This document shows, piece by piece, positions 1 to 12,391 of a DNA stretch of 64,000 bases. Source of the DNA: Cladorrhinum sp. PSN259 (Eukaryota; Ascomycota; Sordariomycetes; Sordariales; Podosporaceae). The stretch spans positions 744,001 through 808,000 of the forward strand of contig MU867061.1 in NCBI GenBank assembly GCA_033725935.1. Direction: 5' to 3'. Position 1 is the first letter of the stretch. Every line of letters starts with the position of its first letter. The translations under genes and the position numbers were made by a program. A model generated the notes under the pieces. That model did not search any database, was not told where the DNA came from, and worked only from the letters and a program-made list of their open reading frames with translations.

Positions 1-33
1 CTCAAAGGTTTTGACTCGAGATGTATCGACAAC

Positions 34-687
34 ATGAACTGCGACATGACTTCACAACGTCAAGCAGACACGCTGCGGTCTTCTGACGAAGAATGCTACC
101 AGCAGCTTCTCAACATCTTAAAGACTCAACAACCCAGCGATAAGTCTCAAGACACAGCCTTCAACGTCGGCTTCCCCTCTTTCTCCCCCGGCTCTTCTCA
201 GTCACCTCTGGCAAAGACACTTCTCCAACTCTTACCATACTTCCCAATCATAATCTCCATTGTCAGCGCAAGCCTGGCGGTCGGCAACTCACCCCTCTAC
301 TTCAATATTAGACACCTGATAATTATCTGCGGTATCCTGGGTAGCTGGGCAACAAGTCATGGATTGGGAATAGCGATTCGCCGTTCAAGCTTCTTTGGCA
401 GTAAGAGACTCGGGTTCTGGCTGCTTATCTTGAAGAACTCGGTGTTTGCGTTAGTTCCACCGATGCTGCTGGGGATGCAGTCGTGCGGACTGTTCAGTAC
501 CTGTCAGGCTTGGGCTTCAATTATAGTGACGAGAGATGCAGGATTGGGATTCGAGCGTGTGGTTTTGGATTCGCTGGATTTTCAGAGGAATATTGATATT
601 TATTATCCCTGGCTGGTAGGGGTTTTGTTAGTTTCGCAATGCGTGTATGCGGTGGTGGTTTGGATTTGGTTCAGGTCAGGCAGATAG
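34..687 (+). CDS. Putative polytopic membrane protein, possibly 5'-partial
   Basis: Open frame of 217 residues ending in TAG. I do not recognise the family. It has a polar N-terminus (about residues 1-60) followed by four hydrophobic segments, roughly 64-83, 93-114, 127-148 and 193-213, so it is probably an integral membrane protein. The frame is open back to base 1, so this may be only the last exon of a gene that begins outside the window; the ATG at 34 is the first in-frame methionine. No signal peptide is seen. Confidence 0.45.
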   Translation: MNCDMTSQRQADTLRSSDEECYQQLLNILKTQQPSDKSQDTAFNVGFPSFSPGSSQSPLAKTLLQLLPYFPIIISIVSASLAVGNSPLYFNIRHLIIICGILGSWATSHGLGIAIRRSSFFGSKRLGFWLLILKNSVFALVPPMLLGMQSCGLFSTCQAWASIIVTRDAGLGFERVVLDSLDFQRNIDIYYPWLVGVLLVSQCVYAVVVWIWFRSGR

Positions 688-1312
688 TTTATTAGGACTC
701 CGAGGATAAAATCTCTGTGAAGCACTGAAGCAAATGGCTATGGTTGGGGGGTAAAAGGGAGGTAGCCAGATTAGTAAAAACACTTATGCAGCTTTATGCA
801 TTTTCATGCATTCCTATGCAGCAATATTGGCTTGGCACAAACTCTGCCTCCTCCTGTCTTTCTCCTAAAAACCCCAGGAAACCGCCGAGACAATTTTCGA
901 ACCGTATCTTATCATTAAACTGACTGGATTTTGTACCTTATAAGGCACATATAGGGGATTGGATCTGTACATATCTTCTAAAACGCATGAGTTTTATTTG
1001 TTGTTCGTGGGAGATACCTATAGTTGAAGACATCCTTGCAGATGCATGTTGAAGGTGTGTGTTGAAGATGAGAGTTATTCATCGGAGAGTTGAGGATGGA
1101 GTTATGTTCATGGCATGTAGTGATATTTGGAGAGGTGTTTGGTGATGAAGAGAACATGGGCACCTAGCAATTAACGATGCAAGATGTTGTAATACAGTAC
1201 ATTGCTGCACTGGAAGCTGATGTAAACCCATGAGATGTAAATAATTGAAATGTTGGAAGCCTAGAGCGGAAGAAAACCAAAGTCCTAGGTGGTGAGTTTT
1301 CGATAAGATAGC
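688..1312. other. Intergenic spacer
   Basis: AT-rich spacer between the membrane-protein frame and the 3' end of the STAND-N gene. No convincing gene is seen. Four copies of ATGCA fall within about 40 bases around 785-823; their meaning is unknown. Confidence 0.5.
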
Positions 1313-4300
1313 TCATCTTTTATCATCCCACTCCTCCTCACCCTCGTCATCCGAAAACTCCAGTCCATCACAAAAGTCGCAATGTTTGTCAAGTTCCTCA
1401 GGTTGTACAGCATCCAAATGGAAATCGAACTCCGCCCCCAGCATTCTCCGCACAGGGTCCGGTGTAACACCTGGTCATTTGATGTCAGTATCCTCTCATT
1501 CATATCATGTGTCGCCGAGAGGCCGATCAGAACACTTACGGGTTCGCACCCCATTGAGCATCTCGCTCATGTCTTGGACTACTCTCGAGTCTACCAAATA
1601 GAACTCGGACATTCTCTGACGCCAGTAACCCCAGATGAACGACTCAAGCCCCCGCGGAGAGAAATGCATTCTGGACATCTGATCGGTGAACTCGAACATC
1701 AGACATTCTAGCTGCTGGGCGAGATCACTTTCTTTTTCTCTGATGTTCTTAACAATCTCTGGCGAGCAGTTCCTGATAGCGGTGTGTTGCTTACACTTTC
1801 CTCCCCAACGGCTGCACAATGGGTCTCCATGCTCATGTACGAGACATGACACAGCGCAGCAAGTGTGGTTCATCTCGAGTGCCTCGAAAGTAAGGAATCT
1901 AACTAGTTCTAGTGACCTTGCCGATGTGCTATTTTGCTGACAATAACTCGGCGGTTCACTGACTGGGTGGTGAAGAAATGCGTGTGTGGTCCAATCCGGG
2001 TGATCAACACCGAAATAATAACGGAATGGGTGACAATGTGATTTGTAAAGTGAATTCATGGGTGAGCAACCCTTGCCTTCAAGACCACACCAGCAGGTGC
2101 AGCCATCTGTTGGTTTCAACAGGAATTTCTGAAAGAAAGACTGCGCAGTTTTGAACTCCTCATATGCCACGCCGCGTGGGTAGGCGTAAACCCAAAACGT
2201 CCCGCCAAATAACGATGCCACATAGTGCCAACCAGTAGCCCGGATATTGATCCCCAAAGCTTTTGGGTCTTCGGGTGATTCGTCGAAGCATCCTAAATCT
2301 AGAAACCACTGGAGTGTGGCAAAAGTGGCCGTCAAGATCGAGCTGTAGTCACTGACCGAGTTGAATGGAAGCATCAGGTCTCGCCAGATCATGATAGGTC
2401 TTAAGCCTACACCGTTCAGAGCATGGTAACCCCGAAAGCCAGCTTCAGCGAAGATTGGAAGGAACCTGAGAGGGATATTGAAGTGGTAAACGCCACTAAA
2501 ACTCTGGGAAACCCTTAGATTTTGAGGGACAGGAATCCCGCCGGCAGTGAGCATCCTGCAGAGTTCCAGAGCTGTTTCATCTGGAACTGGATCAGTTGTT
2601 ATCTGCGCAATGCACTCCCAAAGGCATACCGGCAGGTGTGCTTGTGCTAGGTATAGAAGCTCTCTGTGTCTCTGAGCGAGGTGCTTGGCCACAACTTTCA
2701 TACACTCGGCAGATGTGACTTCTGATGACCACTCGAGCGCAAAACTGCCGTTCTCTCCAGGGTATATGGCACAGCCAGCTTGCAGAAGCAAGTCTAGTGA
2801 AGCAGCGCAGCGAAGTCTTGCCGCAACCTGTATGGGATAGGCGTAAAAGCCGTTGCTTGGAGTATCGAGTAGGATCCTCGCGTCTGTATTGAGAAGTCTT
2901 TGAAGACCATCCGGCCAGCCAATACACCAAAGAAGACTTGTAACGCCATGAGTGATAGTTAAAGTCTCCTTGGGGCATTTTGCTATCTCATGATCAAGTC
3001 GCGTGATTGATCGAGATAGTATTGCCCGGACGATGAGTGGCATTTCTATGCCATCCAGAACATCGGGTAATGAGGACAACAGCTGAGAAAAATTCAGCTC
3101 GCCTACGGAATTGGCAAGGTCTTCTAGTGAAAAATCAAGACTTCTGACAAAATGAGCAAACATGAAGGCATCATTCTCGATTGAGTCAACTTGTCGGAGT
3201 CTGATACCCGGCAATACCAAGCCATAAAGTGTTGACTCGAATCTACCAAAATTGAACAAAGGTTAGCGATATTGTGGTACATTGCGATCACTCGCTGAAT
3301 AATTACGAGTGTGAGTTGGGGATACATACTTGTACTGTCCATCCACAGTGTCTTGGCTAGACACGCCACAGCTCATCAATGTCTTGATCATGTGCGCTAT
3401 ACTTGCCCAAAGGATGGAAGATTCATAGTATCCCAAAGACCAAATAATAATTTTGATCACGTACTACCCGTCATGAGAGGGTTATTGGTTAGTGTATGCT
3501 GCTATTCGTGGCCCATATCTGTGAAGAACAGCACATACCGACAGATGAGTATCTCCCCTCAATCCCAGATCACTAGGAGATGCTAGACCATTTTCGTAAA
3601 GTCGTATTATTTGTAGTTCGGCGTTCTTGAATTGAGTAGCAACTTGCTCGTTTGACCGTATTCTGGTTCCGCACCAGTCTCGCAATTTAAGTAGCACGCC
3701 GAGTATAGGACTTTTACTGTCTGGGACAATATTCTTGAGTCGGACAAACGGTGCCAGCTGAAAGCCTCCCCGGTCAACAGTGAATGATAACCCAATTTCG
3801 ACAGAGCGCATAAGCTGATTCAGGATGGTAAGTCGTGTACGTGTTGACATGCTCCTTTTCGTCTGCTTTACAATCATGCGCAACGGGCAACCTGGACTGT
3901 GACCCCGATCTTGACGAAACCAAGAGACGGAAAGAATTCTTAAATCGAAGGCTGCTCTGGTTGTCCCAATTTTCTGGTATGGATAAGTGCAAGTACAAAA
4001 CCCGCTTCGTATCGTTATGGCAGCCACACTGGAGCTGGCACGTTCATCAAATAGATTAGACATATGTTGAAGAGGAAGAGCCCGGCGACCACTTGAGGGC
4101 GGGACCAGCTGGGATTGAATGGACTGAAGAACCGTCATCTGCATGGCCTGGACGGGTAAAATTAGAGTGGTCCTCGTCTGCACAAGAAAGCCAGAATTGC
4201 GCCTACCAGCTGACGATGAAGATGTATGGAGTGTTGCCGCCCATGATCCTCTGCCTTCATCATCATTGACTTGATTTCATCCATCCCATCACCCACCCGC

Positions 4301-5072
4301 TCAGTGAGCGTGTTGGAAGTCATATTCAAGTCCCTCACGCTTTCCGCAAGCCCTGAGATATTATTTTGGATCTCGGTGAAGTGGGTGTCGACATGCGAAG
4401 CGAAATCTAATACTGAAGTTTGAAGACGGTGAAGTTTGTCGGAATTGTCTTGAAGCGAAGTTTTGAGGGCCAGACTCGCGCTGTCTGAACTGGTGGCGAT
4501 CTTCGTCTGGAGTGCTTGGATCTCCTCGAGCTTCTCCAGTTGGGAAGTATTGGCTTTACTAACACCGGCGGCATCTTGGTCAGTTCCAATAACCCATGGT
4601 CTCCACGAAAAAGGACTGCTGGTGGTACTTACAGGCTGGCCAACTGTAACTCTAGCTGCAGGCTATGAAGCAATCTGGTGACGGCAGCCTGTAGTAACTG
4701 CAGCTTTCCCTGGCAGAAGGGGTATCTCAAAGCCTTGACGGATTCTTTCATTTTCCTTTTGAGTCCAGAAGGCGAGCCTGCCGGATTGAATTCCTCCAGC
4801 AACTTCTTCAAGTCCAAAAGCCTCGACTCGTTCTTTTGGAGGCACGATAGGAGGACAGCAGCCGTCTTGGAATCTTGTTTTTGTACGTCAGGGAGCAGAT
4901 CGTTGAGGGAACCGAATGCGTCCAGGAGCGCCTGTACTTCGGTGACTCCATCCTTGATTTCCTGTCGCCATCCCCGGACCGATTGCAAGTAAGTAAACAC
5001 TCCTTGACAGATGGTGATTCCGAGGGAAACAACGCCAACGGCGGTTCCGGCAAGAGAAACTGGATCCGACAT
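1313..5072 (-). CDS. Fungal STAND-type N-terminal domain / ankyrin-like protein
   Basis: Six-exon model, complement of 1313-1470, 1540-3242, 3330-3463, 3539-4147, 4207-4558 and 4633-5072, giving 1131 residues. Introns are 59-87 bp and all phases agree. The N-terminus (residues 1-146, starting MSDPVSLAGTAVGVVSLG) is the helical fungal domain found at the head of STAND/NLR-like and ankyrin proteins. Residues of about 147-265 look like a coiled coil rich in LEKLEE-type heptads. The C-terminal half has degenerate ankyrin-like helices (for example around the PIQVAARLRCAASLDLLLQAG segment) and ends in an acidic tail. No NACHT P-loop is visible. Families with this head are often linked to non-self recognition, but that role is inference. 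The junction of exons 1 and 2 was chosen because the nearer AG at about 4577 breaks the frame. Confidence 0.7.
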
Positions 5073-7337
5073 TGTATCGAAAATCAGGGATCAGAACGTT
5101 CTTCCATTGAAAGAGAGTGGTCAGGAGATGCGCAGCTTGATGCTTGAGGGGAAATTTCATGAAAGAACAAGAACGCAGAACTTCAGGAAAATTCAGACTA
5201 TGCAGCCTTGATGCGATTCTGATTGGACGACAGTAGACAATGCCCCGCACAGGAGATGGGAACTTGAATGTGTTGCAAACTGAGGCGGTGCAAGTGAAGT
5301 GATGCATTTGGAGTGTTACACCGCAGAAAAGTGTGGCGTATCTCAATTTCTCCCCGACCAGTAATCCAGAAATGACTTTTTTCTTTCTTTCTGTGGCTTA
5401 AAGGTCATGTTTCATGGTTCCATAACTTGGGTCATACCCAACCCCAAGAACTCTGTGATTTGAATTACTTCAAAATTCCTAAGCTACCTAAGCTGCCCAT
5501 CAGAGCTCTGGGGCGAACAACCGTACGAAGTTGTGCCAGTTGGACGCTTTCAAGCGGCTGCGTTCAAGTGACACCAAATGGGAGCTTGATAGCGTATTGA
5601 ATTTCTTTCTTAAATTAATGGTGCTACAACAATGAATTTGGATCATTGACTGTCATGGTATCTTGCATGACTTGCCTCTCAAGCTCTGCAAATTGAGATG
5701 ACGATGATTTGATTGGGCCTTCCCAAGCATTCAATACCTATATACTGCCCTTGCCCCTACTTCCGGTTCATTTTTTACACTTTCCCTTAATCAAGAGACC
5801 CTTGACAATCCAAAGTCTAAATCTTCCTGGCTTTTGCGAACCGTGACCATGGACTACCGCCTGAGTAGTTGTGAGAGAAAGGCCTATAAAACCGCGCACG
5901 GTAAAAGGCCTCAATAAAGAATCCGCGAAAAAGGCAGCCAATTATGACCGTGAATCCGTCAAGAGAGGATCTTTTAGGATACGTATCATTCACCACGAGA
6001 ACTTTTGGAACAAACCAAATATTCGAAACCTGAGGTCGAGCCCTCACCGCAAAGACTTTGCAGAGGAATACCAGACTTTGGTATACAATCCCTGACTCAT
6101 CATTGACGCATACGGAGACGCACCAAACTCGGTTAAGCCAAGAGATAAACCCTTCTGGATTTGTTTAAATTAATTATTGGGGGCTGTACAAGGTCGATGC
6201 GGCACTGAGTATCTGCGCGGCCGACGTTGATCTCATATAGCTACCCAATCTGTTCGACTTTTCCAACACCTTGTACCTTTTTGTCAGACTTTGGGCATAG
6301 AGATGCCTGACGCTCAAGCATCAAAGAACTTCATCTATGAATACCAGGCTCAGGGGCGACGAGGGACTCCAGTTTGAGGTTCTGCGCTGTCCGAGAGAGA
6401 ACCATGGGGCCGAGAATGCTTTCCATCTATACTTTTCTTTATGAGCGTCTGTGTCGAGAGGCGGAACATATTTTCACCTCAATCCGCACGTTGGCACCAG
6501 GGATAACTTGATCAGGTCCGAGTCAAGACCTGGAGCAAAATCTTTGTTTAATTCCCAGCCAATTAGATATAATTCAGCCTGCAATCCTGCCTACCAATCT
6601 ACGTACCAGATAATCAACCCGGCGGGAACAGTTTGAACCTGGGTGTGGTCATGGGGAGGAGAAAACACTTAAAGATACACAGTCGCCACACATGGAGGAG
6701 CCACTGCTTCCCCCATAGCTTGATGCGAAGTCGAACAGCACAGACACTGAGAACCCGGTAAGGAGTCTCCTAACCTTTCTCCTAAATTTCATGTTTCGTT
6801 GTCTCGACAGTCATTTTTGATACTAAACTTTTGGAAAGGGGCTGGATCACCAGACATAAAAAGTTTATTGTTCTCGGAATACAACCGCTTTTATTGTGAA
6901 AGCATACAAGTAATGAGCTCTATGAGTAGACTTTCTCGACTTCGATGGTACGTACCAATGTGAATAAGCTGAAAGAATAATTCCCTTTTTGTTTCTCTTT
7001 TACTCAAAAGTCTTGCTTCACGGTTCTATAAAGTACTTCAAGTCGACCCCTTTAAGTATAACTTGATGTGATCTTGGAAACTGTTTGGTATATTCTCTTT
7101 CCTGATATCTATAAATAACGCAGCCACACATGCACTAAAATCATTATGCAAAAGAAAATATATGTATATGAGTTGGCCAATACTAAAATATGTAGCCCTG
7201 GCGTTTGCTATGATGTAAATGCCATTTGATACAAGTAAGTATAAGAAGAAAAAAATGAAAAGAAATCAGTAAGCCACACCCTGCCCTGGATACATACATG
7301 TATTATCACAATTCTACTTTACAATCCGACACTACAT
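5073..7337. other. Long intergenic spacer
   Basis: About 2.3 kb between two minus-strand genes. Short open frames here show no recognisable domain, no splice-consistent extension and no codon pattern I would trust. No repeat or RNA gene was recognised. Confidence 0.5.
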
Positions 7338-8819
7338 TTAGAAAACCTTCAAACCGCCGCGAACCCTGTTCTGGAAGATACCCTGCGGATCGTACTTTTT
7401 GCTAGCAGCCTGGAGCTTGGCGACGTTATCGGCTCCCCAGCTCTGGTAAACCCCCTGAGTCTTGTCGGCGTAGTTGGCGTAGACAAAGTCAATCAGGTAG
7501 CGGTTACGACGGAGCAGGCTGCGCTGGTCACGCACAATCTGCGTGATGCCCTCGCGCACGCGGTCGTCGTCGGCCGCATTGGCATAGGCGGCCGTCATCA
7601 GCATCATGACGAAGTCGGTGCGGCCGGCCTCGATCCCGAACAAGCTCGGCACGCCCTTTTGCACCACCGCCTGAGGCTGCGTGAGGAACTCGACGAAGAA
7701 GCCCTCGACGTCGGCGAGCGCCTTGACGCCGTCTTCAAAGATCTTGAACAGCTGCATGTAGATCTCTGCGGGCGGGTTGATGAAGGACCAGTCGAGCTGG
7801 AATGCGCGAGGGGTCGAGGGGGGAATGTTGGCGCCAAACACGTCGACGACGTCAGCGACAGACATGATCTTGCCCGCGGTGCCCAGATTGGGGATATCAG
7901 TGAAGGGCTTGTAGACGGGCGGGTTGGAGATGCCGCCGGTGTGCCACAGGGCGTTCCGGACAGCGAATTGGCCGCCGGCGTAGTCGAGGAAGAGGCCCAT
8001 CATGGCATCCGGGTCGAAGCTGGCTCCTGGCTGCATGAAGCGACTGAACTCACGGGCTTGAGCTTGGAGGATAGAATCGGTGTAATTGTACGCCACCAGG
8101 TCGTACCACATGCCGTCCGAAGGGTGCGTGGCCACATCAAAGCGGGTGACGATGCCGTAGTTGTTGGTGCCGCCCTTTAGGGCTAGCCATAGGTCCGGAT
8201 TTGAGGCCTGTGTGACGTTGAGGACCTCTCCGCTCGCGAGCACGATCTCGTAACCTTGCACATGATCGCAGGCGAAACCCTCTTTGCGGGACAGGAAAGT
8301 CATGCCGCCGCTGGTAAGGAAGCCGCCGACGCCGATGCTGGGGACACGTCCGCCCAACAAGGTGAGGTTATGCGGCTTAAGAGCGTGGTAGACATTGCCG
8401 AAGCGACCACCGGCACCAAGGCTGGCGACGGAGCCGTCAGAGTTGAGCACCGTCCCGTTGATAAGTCGCATATCAACCGTGATACCGCCGTCGATATTGG
8501 CCGCTCCCTTCCACAGAGTGTGGCCGCCGCCGCGTATCGCAAACTTGGCGTCCGGCCTTGTACGCACCGCTACCGTCTTGACGAACCGGCTCACGTCATC
8601 TGTCGATCTCGGCATAAAGATGCAGCCGGGCTTCAAGTCGCGTGCCTGGCCAGCGTAGTAAGATGATTGGGCCGCGCTGTATGCAACATCAGAGGGGAAG
8701 ATGACCCGCCCAGGCATCTGGGCCGCCACCACCTGGCATGTGCTGGGATCGGCAGCCAGGACGGTGCCCGGCAGGGCGGCCGCGACCACCATGAGGGTGT
8801 TTCGAAGTAGTCGAGCCAT
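7338..8819 (-). CDS. Secreted FAD-linked oxidase (berberine-bridge/PCMH type)
   Basis: Intronless 493-residue frame. A signal peptide is visible (MARLLRNTLMVVAAALPGTVLA). The FAD-binding PCMH fold follows, with RGGGHT around residues 96-101; His100 is the expected site of covalent 8-alpha flavin attachment. Further landmarks are GGRVPSIGVGGFLTSGG, the SRKEGFACD segment and the C-terminal BBE substrate domain ending YDPQGIFQNRVRGG, where Tyr/Asn elements close the active site. Family members oxidise phenols, alcohols or alkaloid-like substrates using O2, and many sit in fungal metabolite clusters as oxidative cyclisation or coupling enzymes. It lies 2.6 kb from the SDR at the left edge of the polyketide cluster, so membership is plausible but unproven. 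Length is normal for the family. Confidence 0.85.
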   Translation of the reverse strand: MARLLRNTLMVVAAALPGTVLAADPSTCQVVAAQMPGRVIFPSDVAYSAAQSSYYAGQARDLKPGCIFMPRSTDDVSRFVKTVAVRTRPDAKFAIRGGGHTLWKGAANIDGGITVDMRLINGTVLNSDGSVASLGAGGRFGNVYHALKPHNLTLLGGRVPSIGVGGFLTSGGMTFLSRKEGFACDHVQGYEIVLASGEVLNVTQASNPDLWLALKGGTNNYGIVTRFDVATHPSDGMWYDLVAYNYTDSILQAQAREFSRFMQPGASFDPDAMMGLFLDYAGGQFAVRNALWHTGGISNPPVYKPFTDIPNLGTAGKIMSVADVVDVFGANIPPSTPRAFQLDWSFINPPAEIYMQLFKIFEDGVKALADVEGFFVEFLTQPQAVVQKGVPSLFGIEAGRTDFVMMLMTAAYANAADDDRVREGITQIVRDQRSLLRRNRYLIDFVYANYADKTQGVYQSWGADNVAKLQAASKKYDPQGIFQNRVRGGLKVF

Positions 8820-11407
8820 GGATAGGTATCAGATAAAGATTCAAACAAAGGAACTCTTGAGAAAAAGAGAAGAATTCTCGAGACAGAAAGAATGATGTCT
8901 TGTTGTCAAGATGGGAGGGTGTAAACTTCGCCAAGCTGGCGTCACTTATATACATCTAATCTATCTCCAGCTCCCATGTCCTCAAGAGGCGTCAGGTATG
9001 GACTCCTGTCCAAACTATCGGTAATTAGTGCCATCAAGCGCAGAGGCTGAGGCACGACGAACAGTACACCACATCACCTGAGCCTTGCTGCCCGTCGTCA
9101 AGGCATGGAAATCATCCGAATGGGTGGGAGCCTGGAGCCGGCGCGCCCGAAGGAGGGTGGGTGGCAGTTGGGCAATACCATCATGTTCCATAAAGTTTCT
9201 TCTTTCAGGGGCAAAGAGGGAAGGGGCACAGACAGCAAGCGAAATGTTCTCGAAGAAAGCTTCCAAGAACATGGATCATGGCATCAACTCGTCTCAAGCT
9301 GAACCGTCGCCAGAGTCTCAAGCCATTGAACATGACACCAACCGGACCAACATTCCTCGTCTTACCCATCTCCTCAGTGCGATCGGCTATGACGGCCACA
9401 CATGAGTGCTACTAGTACGCGCTTGGACGAGAAAGGGAAGAAGAATAGATCCTAGGCTAGGCAGACGAAAAAGATTTAAAAAAAATAAGCCCTAAGTAAA
9501 CGAGCGGTACCATGCAGGTGAGTGGCCAACAGGATTCCTCGATTCATCAAACCCCTTGCCTGAAGAAGACCAAGCTTTGCTTGGCTAGCTTGCCTCTCAC
9601 TTGGCAGGGCTGAGTGGTTACAGGACTTTTGTTCCGGGGAGGTAGTGTACATGTAGGTACAGTACTGTGGCTTGGGAAAGACTAAGAATCCTTAGTATTG
9701 TGCCCTATTAACAGTTCGAAAACCAAGGAAGCCGGAGACCTATTTTTATCTACCTTCTTAGGCAGGCAGGTGGGCAACCTCTCAAAGAATCTTTCCAAAA
9801 GTTTCGACCGCTTTGGAATTATCCTATTGCTGACTAGGGAGAGTTATGTCCATGCCAGAGGGATAATTTGAGGTGGTATGAAAGGGAACAAGGATTGGCG
9901 GGTGAGGGATTTGATTGTAACATTGTGTTTTTAACGGCACAGTTGGAGAAATGGGGAAGTTGGCCGGGATAGGATACAGGAGGCGAGACAGCAACTAGGC
10001 AGCCTGAGGTAGTGGATGAAAAGGAGACAGGGTTGCAAAGTTACTGACCAAGTAGCACAATGTGCCGTCTTGAAGGAATCCCAACAGATCCCTCTGTACT
10101 ACCAAACACTCTGGCACGAAACGGCGGTGCCGAAGCTGGGACGGGCTCAGGGTGTGTATGAGGCAGTCTGGAAAGGGATACCATGTGGGTTGATACGAAT
10201 CCACCGAGATCATCAGAAAATGGGACCCAAATACCAGCAAGAAGGTTCCTGGTTTTTTCCACTTTGAATGCCGCTGTACACAACAGAGATGAGGAGTTGC
10301 AACAGAGAGCGATGATCCTCACTCGACCCCACTGAACATGGCATTTCAAACCCAGAGGACCGGATTGATTATCCCCGACTTGAGCGTCTATCTATCACTG
10401 CATGAAGTAGTGTACTTTTGAAAGAGGAAGGACGTGTCGAAACAATAGTCTGCACAAAAGGCCCTGAATAACAGGATAATCATGCGAGGTCACGGTGGGT
10501 GAGAACCAGTGCGCAAGTCAAATCATGAACAAGCGACGGATTTAGCGCGGATCCCGGCATGGGGGAAAAAAAAAGATTAAGATTGGTGATTACGTACAAT
10601 TTCAACGTCGCCAAAAAGGCGGAGATCGTTTAGGACCGGTGGACCGTAGTGGCCGTCGCGGTTGTCGTGGCGTTTCGCTTTCGATCAAAGCTTATGCAGT
10701 ACGACGTCGATCTGGCCACAGGGGTTGTTCATTTTGCGCGCGTGTGGCTGTCACGGTCGAGGTATGTCACGCGAGCTAAAAAAGACGAACAAGATTCCAG
10801 AATGGAAAAAGAAGATCGAATCCCGTCCGTCTGTGCACTGGCAGTGTCGGAGGGATCTACCTCGCCCTGTGGGATCATCAGGCCTATAGGACTATTTCCC
10901 TGCTCAGAGTTGAATATGCCGAATATTCAGGCACAGCAGCCAAGCCGGGAGAACCCGAAGATCACGGTGCGGGGGCAGCCGAAGAAATTAGAATACGACC
11001 TGCTCCGTTTCCCTGTCACCGACCTTTGCGCCGCAGACGCGCATGGGATTTGTTGCTTGTTGGTTGCCATTCACTCTAGTTTTCAGCCTGACTGACTGCA
11101 GGGTCAAGCCACACGGAACACACAGGGCATCAATTATCAAACCTGCAAGGAGGTAATGCTCCAGAAATGCAGCGTAATCCCCCGATTGGCTAGATTGTTC
11201 ATCAACCCCACAAATCACTAAATCCGAGTAGGAGGAGGGGGAAACATGAGCAGAAGCGGGAGCGACACAAAGGGGACCAACAAGAAGAGCAAGCAAACGC
11301 AACCAATTCTTTTCCATTTTTTCCCCCTCATCTTCCCAATTCCAATTCCAATTCCAGCAAGCTTTCATTTTAGCAAGTCAGACTAAAATTTTTCCACTTC
11401 TTTCACA
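8820..11407. other. Divergent intergenic region (FAD oxidase / SDR)
   Basis: About 2.6 kb between the start of the FAD oxidase and the start of the SDR. Several short frames exist but none has a domain or plausible splicing. A minus-strand frame at about 10988-11368 has a signal-peptide-like start, but it ends only 40 bases from the SDR start codon and resembles nothing known, so I do not call it. No perfect TCGN5CGA motif was found here. Confidence 0.45.
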
Positions 11408-12391
11408 ATGGCACAACCAAACCCCTCGTACACCAAGGTGACATACACGGCCACCTACCCGGCCATCAACCCAACCAACCCCGCACTTTCCACGGCAGAC
11501 AAAGTGGTGGTGATTACTGGTGCCACAGGCGGCATCGGACGAGCAACGGCGCTGTCGTTTGCGTCTTCGGGCCCCAAGGCGCTTGTGCTACTTGGCCGGC
11601 GGGAGGATGCGCTAGCTGAGACGGCGGGGCTCGTCCGCGCCAAGCACGACTCCCTCAAGGTCGAGACGCACGCTGTAGACCTCCTCGAGAGCGACAAACT
11701 CCGCCGCATCTTTGCCGACGTCGCAGCTGCCCACGGCGCCGTCGATATCGTGATCCACGCCGCCGGCGTGTTGGCGCCCGTTGTGCCGCTCGTCGAAGCC
11801 GACCCGACTACCTTCCTCGACGGTTACAAGACAACCGTTGTCGGCACCCTGACACTGGCGCAGGCGCTGGTGCTGGGCAACGGCGAGAAAAAAGAAGCCG
11901 TGCTCGTCAACCTCACCACGGCCGGCATCTTCTTCCCGCCCTTCCCCGGCATGGGCGCCTACGTCAGCTCCAAGATGGCCGCCGTCAAGCTGCTGCAGGC
12001 TTTCGGGGCCGAAAACCCCCACGTCCGCGTCCACCACGTCCACCCCGGCTTCCTCGACACCAACATGTCTGCCCAGCTGGCAAAGACCACCAAGCTTCCC
12101 TTTGCCTTTGACGACAGTAAGTTTTTTTCTTCTTCTCCTACACAAAAAAGTCATCATATGCTTACTTTTTTTTCTCCTCCAGTCTCCCTCCCCGCCGATT
12201 TTCTCGTCTGGATCGCATCCCCCGAGGCCAAGTTCCTCAACTGCAAGATCGTCTTTGCCGCCTGGGACGTCGAAGAGCTCAAGAGCCGCGAGAAGGAGAT
12301 TGCCGGGACCAACCCCTTCACCGGCGAGCTGTGGGTTAGCTACTCTGGCTTCCCTCGCTACGTCGGCGGGCACGCTCTTGGAGGTCGCTAG
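11408..12391 (+). CDS. Short-chain dehydrogenase/reductase
   Basis: Classical SDR. The Rossmann glycine motif TGATGGIG is at residues 37-44, the HAAG motif at 117-120, and the catalytic Tyr185 and Lys189 are in YVSSK. The usual catalytic Ser position is occupied by Thr (NLTTAG, about 170-171), which can serve in some SDRs. A 66 bp intron (12117-12182, GTAAGT donor and CTCCTCCAG acceptor) interrupts the gene in frame and without a stop. Splicing gives 305 residues; reading through would add 22. It probably reduces or oxidises a carbonyl with NAD(P)H. The gene lies between the FAD oxidase and the pathway regulator, so a tailoring role in the polyketide cluster is likely but inferred from position. 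Confidence 0.8.
   Translation: MAQPNPSYTKVTYTATYPAINPTNPALSTADKVVVITGATGGIGRATALSFASSGPKALVLLGRREDALAETAGLVRAKHDSLKVETHAVDLLESDKLRRIFADVAAAHGAVDIVIHAAGVLAPVVPLVEADPTTFLDGYKTTVVGTLTLAQALVLGNGEKKEAVLVNLTTAGIFFPPFPGMGAYVSSKMAAVKLLQAFGAENPHVRVHHVHPGFLDTNMSAQLAKTTKLPFAFDDSKFFSSSPTQKSHHMLTFFSPPVSLPADFLVWIASPEAKFLNCKIVFAAWDVEELKSREKEIAGTNPFTGELWVSYSGFPRYVGGHALGGR

Noticed and set aside
4570..4632. Shorter first intron for the STAND-N gene using the AG at about 4577.
   Set aside because: It puts exon 2 in a frame with an early stop; the next AG (exon start at 4558) keeps the frame and joins to the coiled coil.
7604..8666. Long frames on both strands inside the FAD oxidase gene.
   Set aside because: They are shadows of a GC-rich coding region; the residues are Arg/Ser-rich and carry no domain.
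10988..11368. Minus-strand frame of 126 residues with a signal-peptide-like start (MEKNWLRLLALLVGPLCVAPASA).
   Set aside because: It overlaps the promoter of the SDR, starts 40 bases from that gene's ATG, has a repetitive WNWNWNW start and no recognisable mature domain.
11612..12373. A 253-residue minus-strand frame opposite the SDR.
   Set aside because: It is antisense to a clear SDR with conserved motifs, is Gly/Asp/Val-rich and has no known domain.
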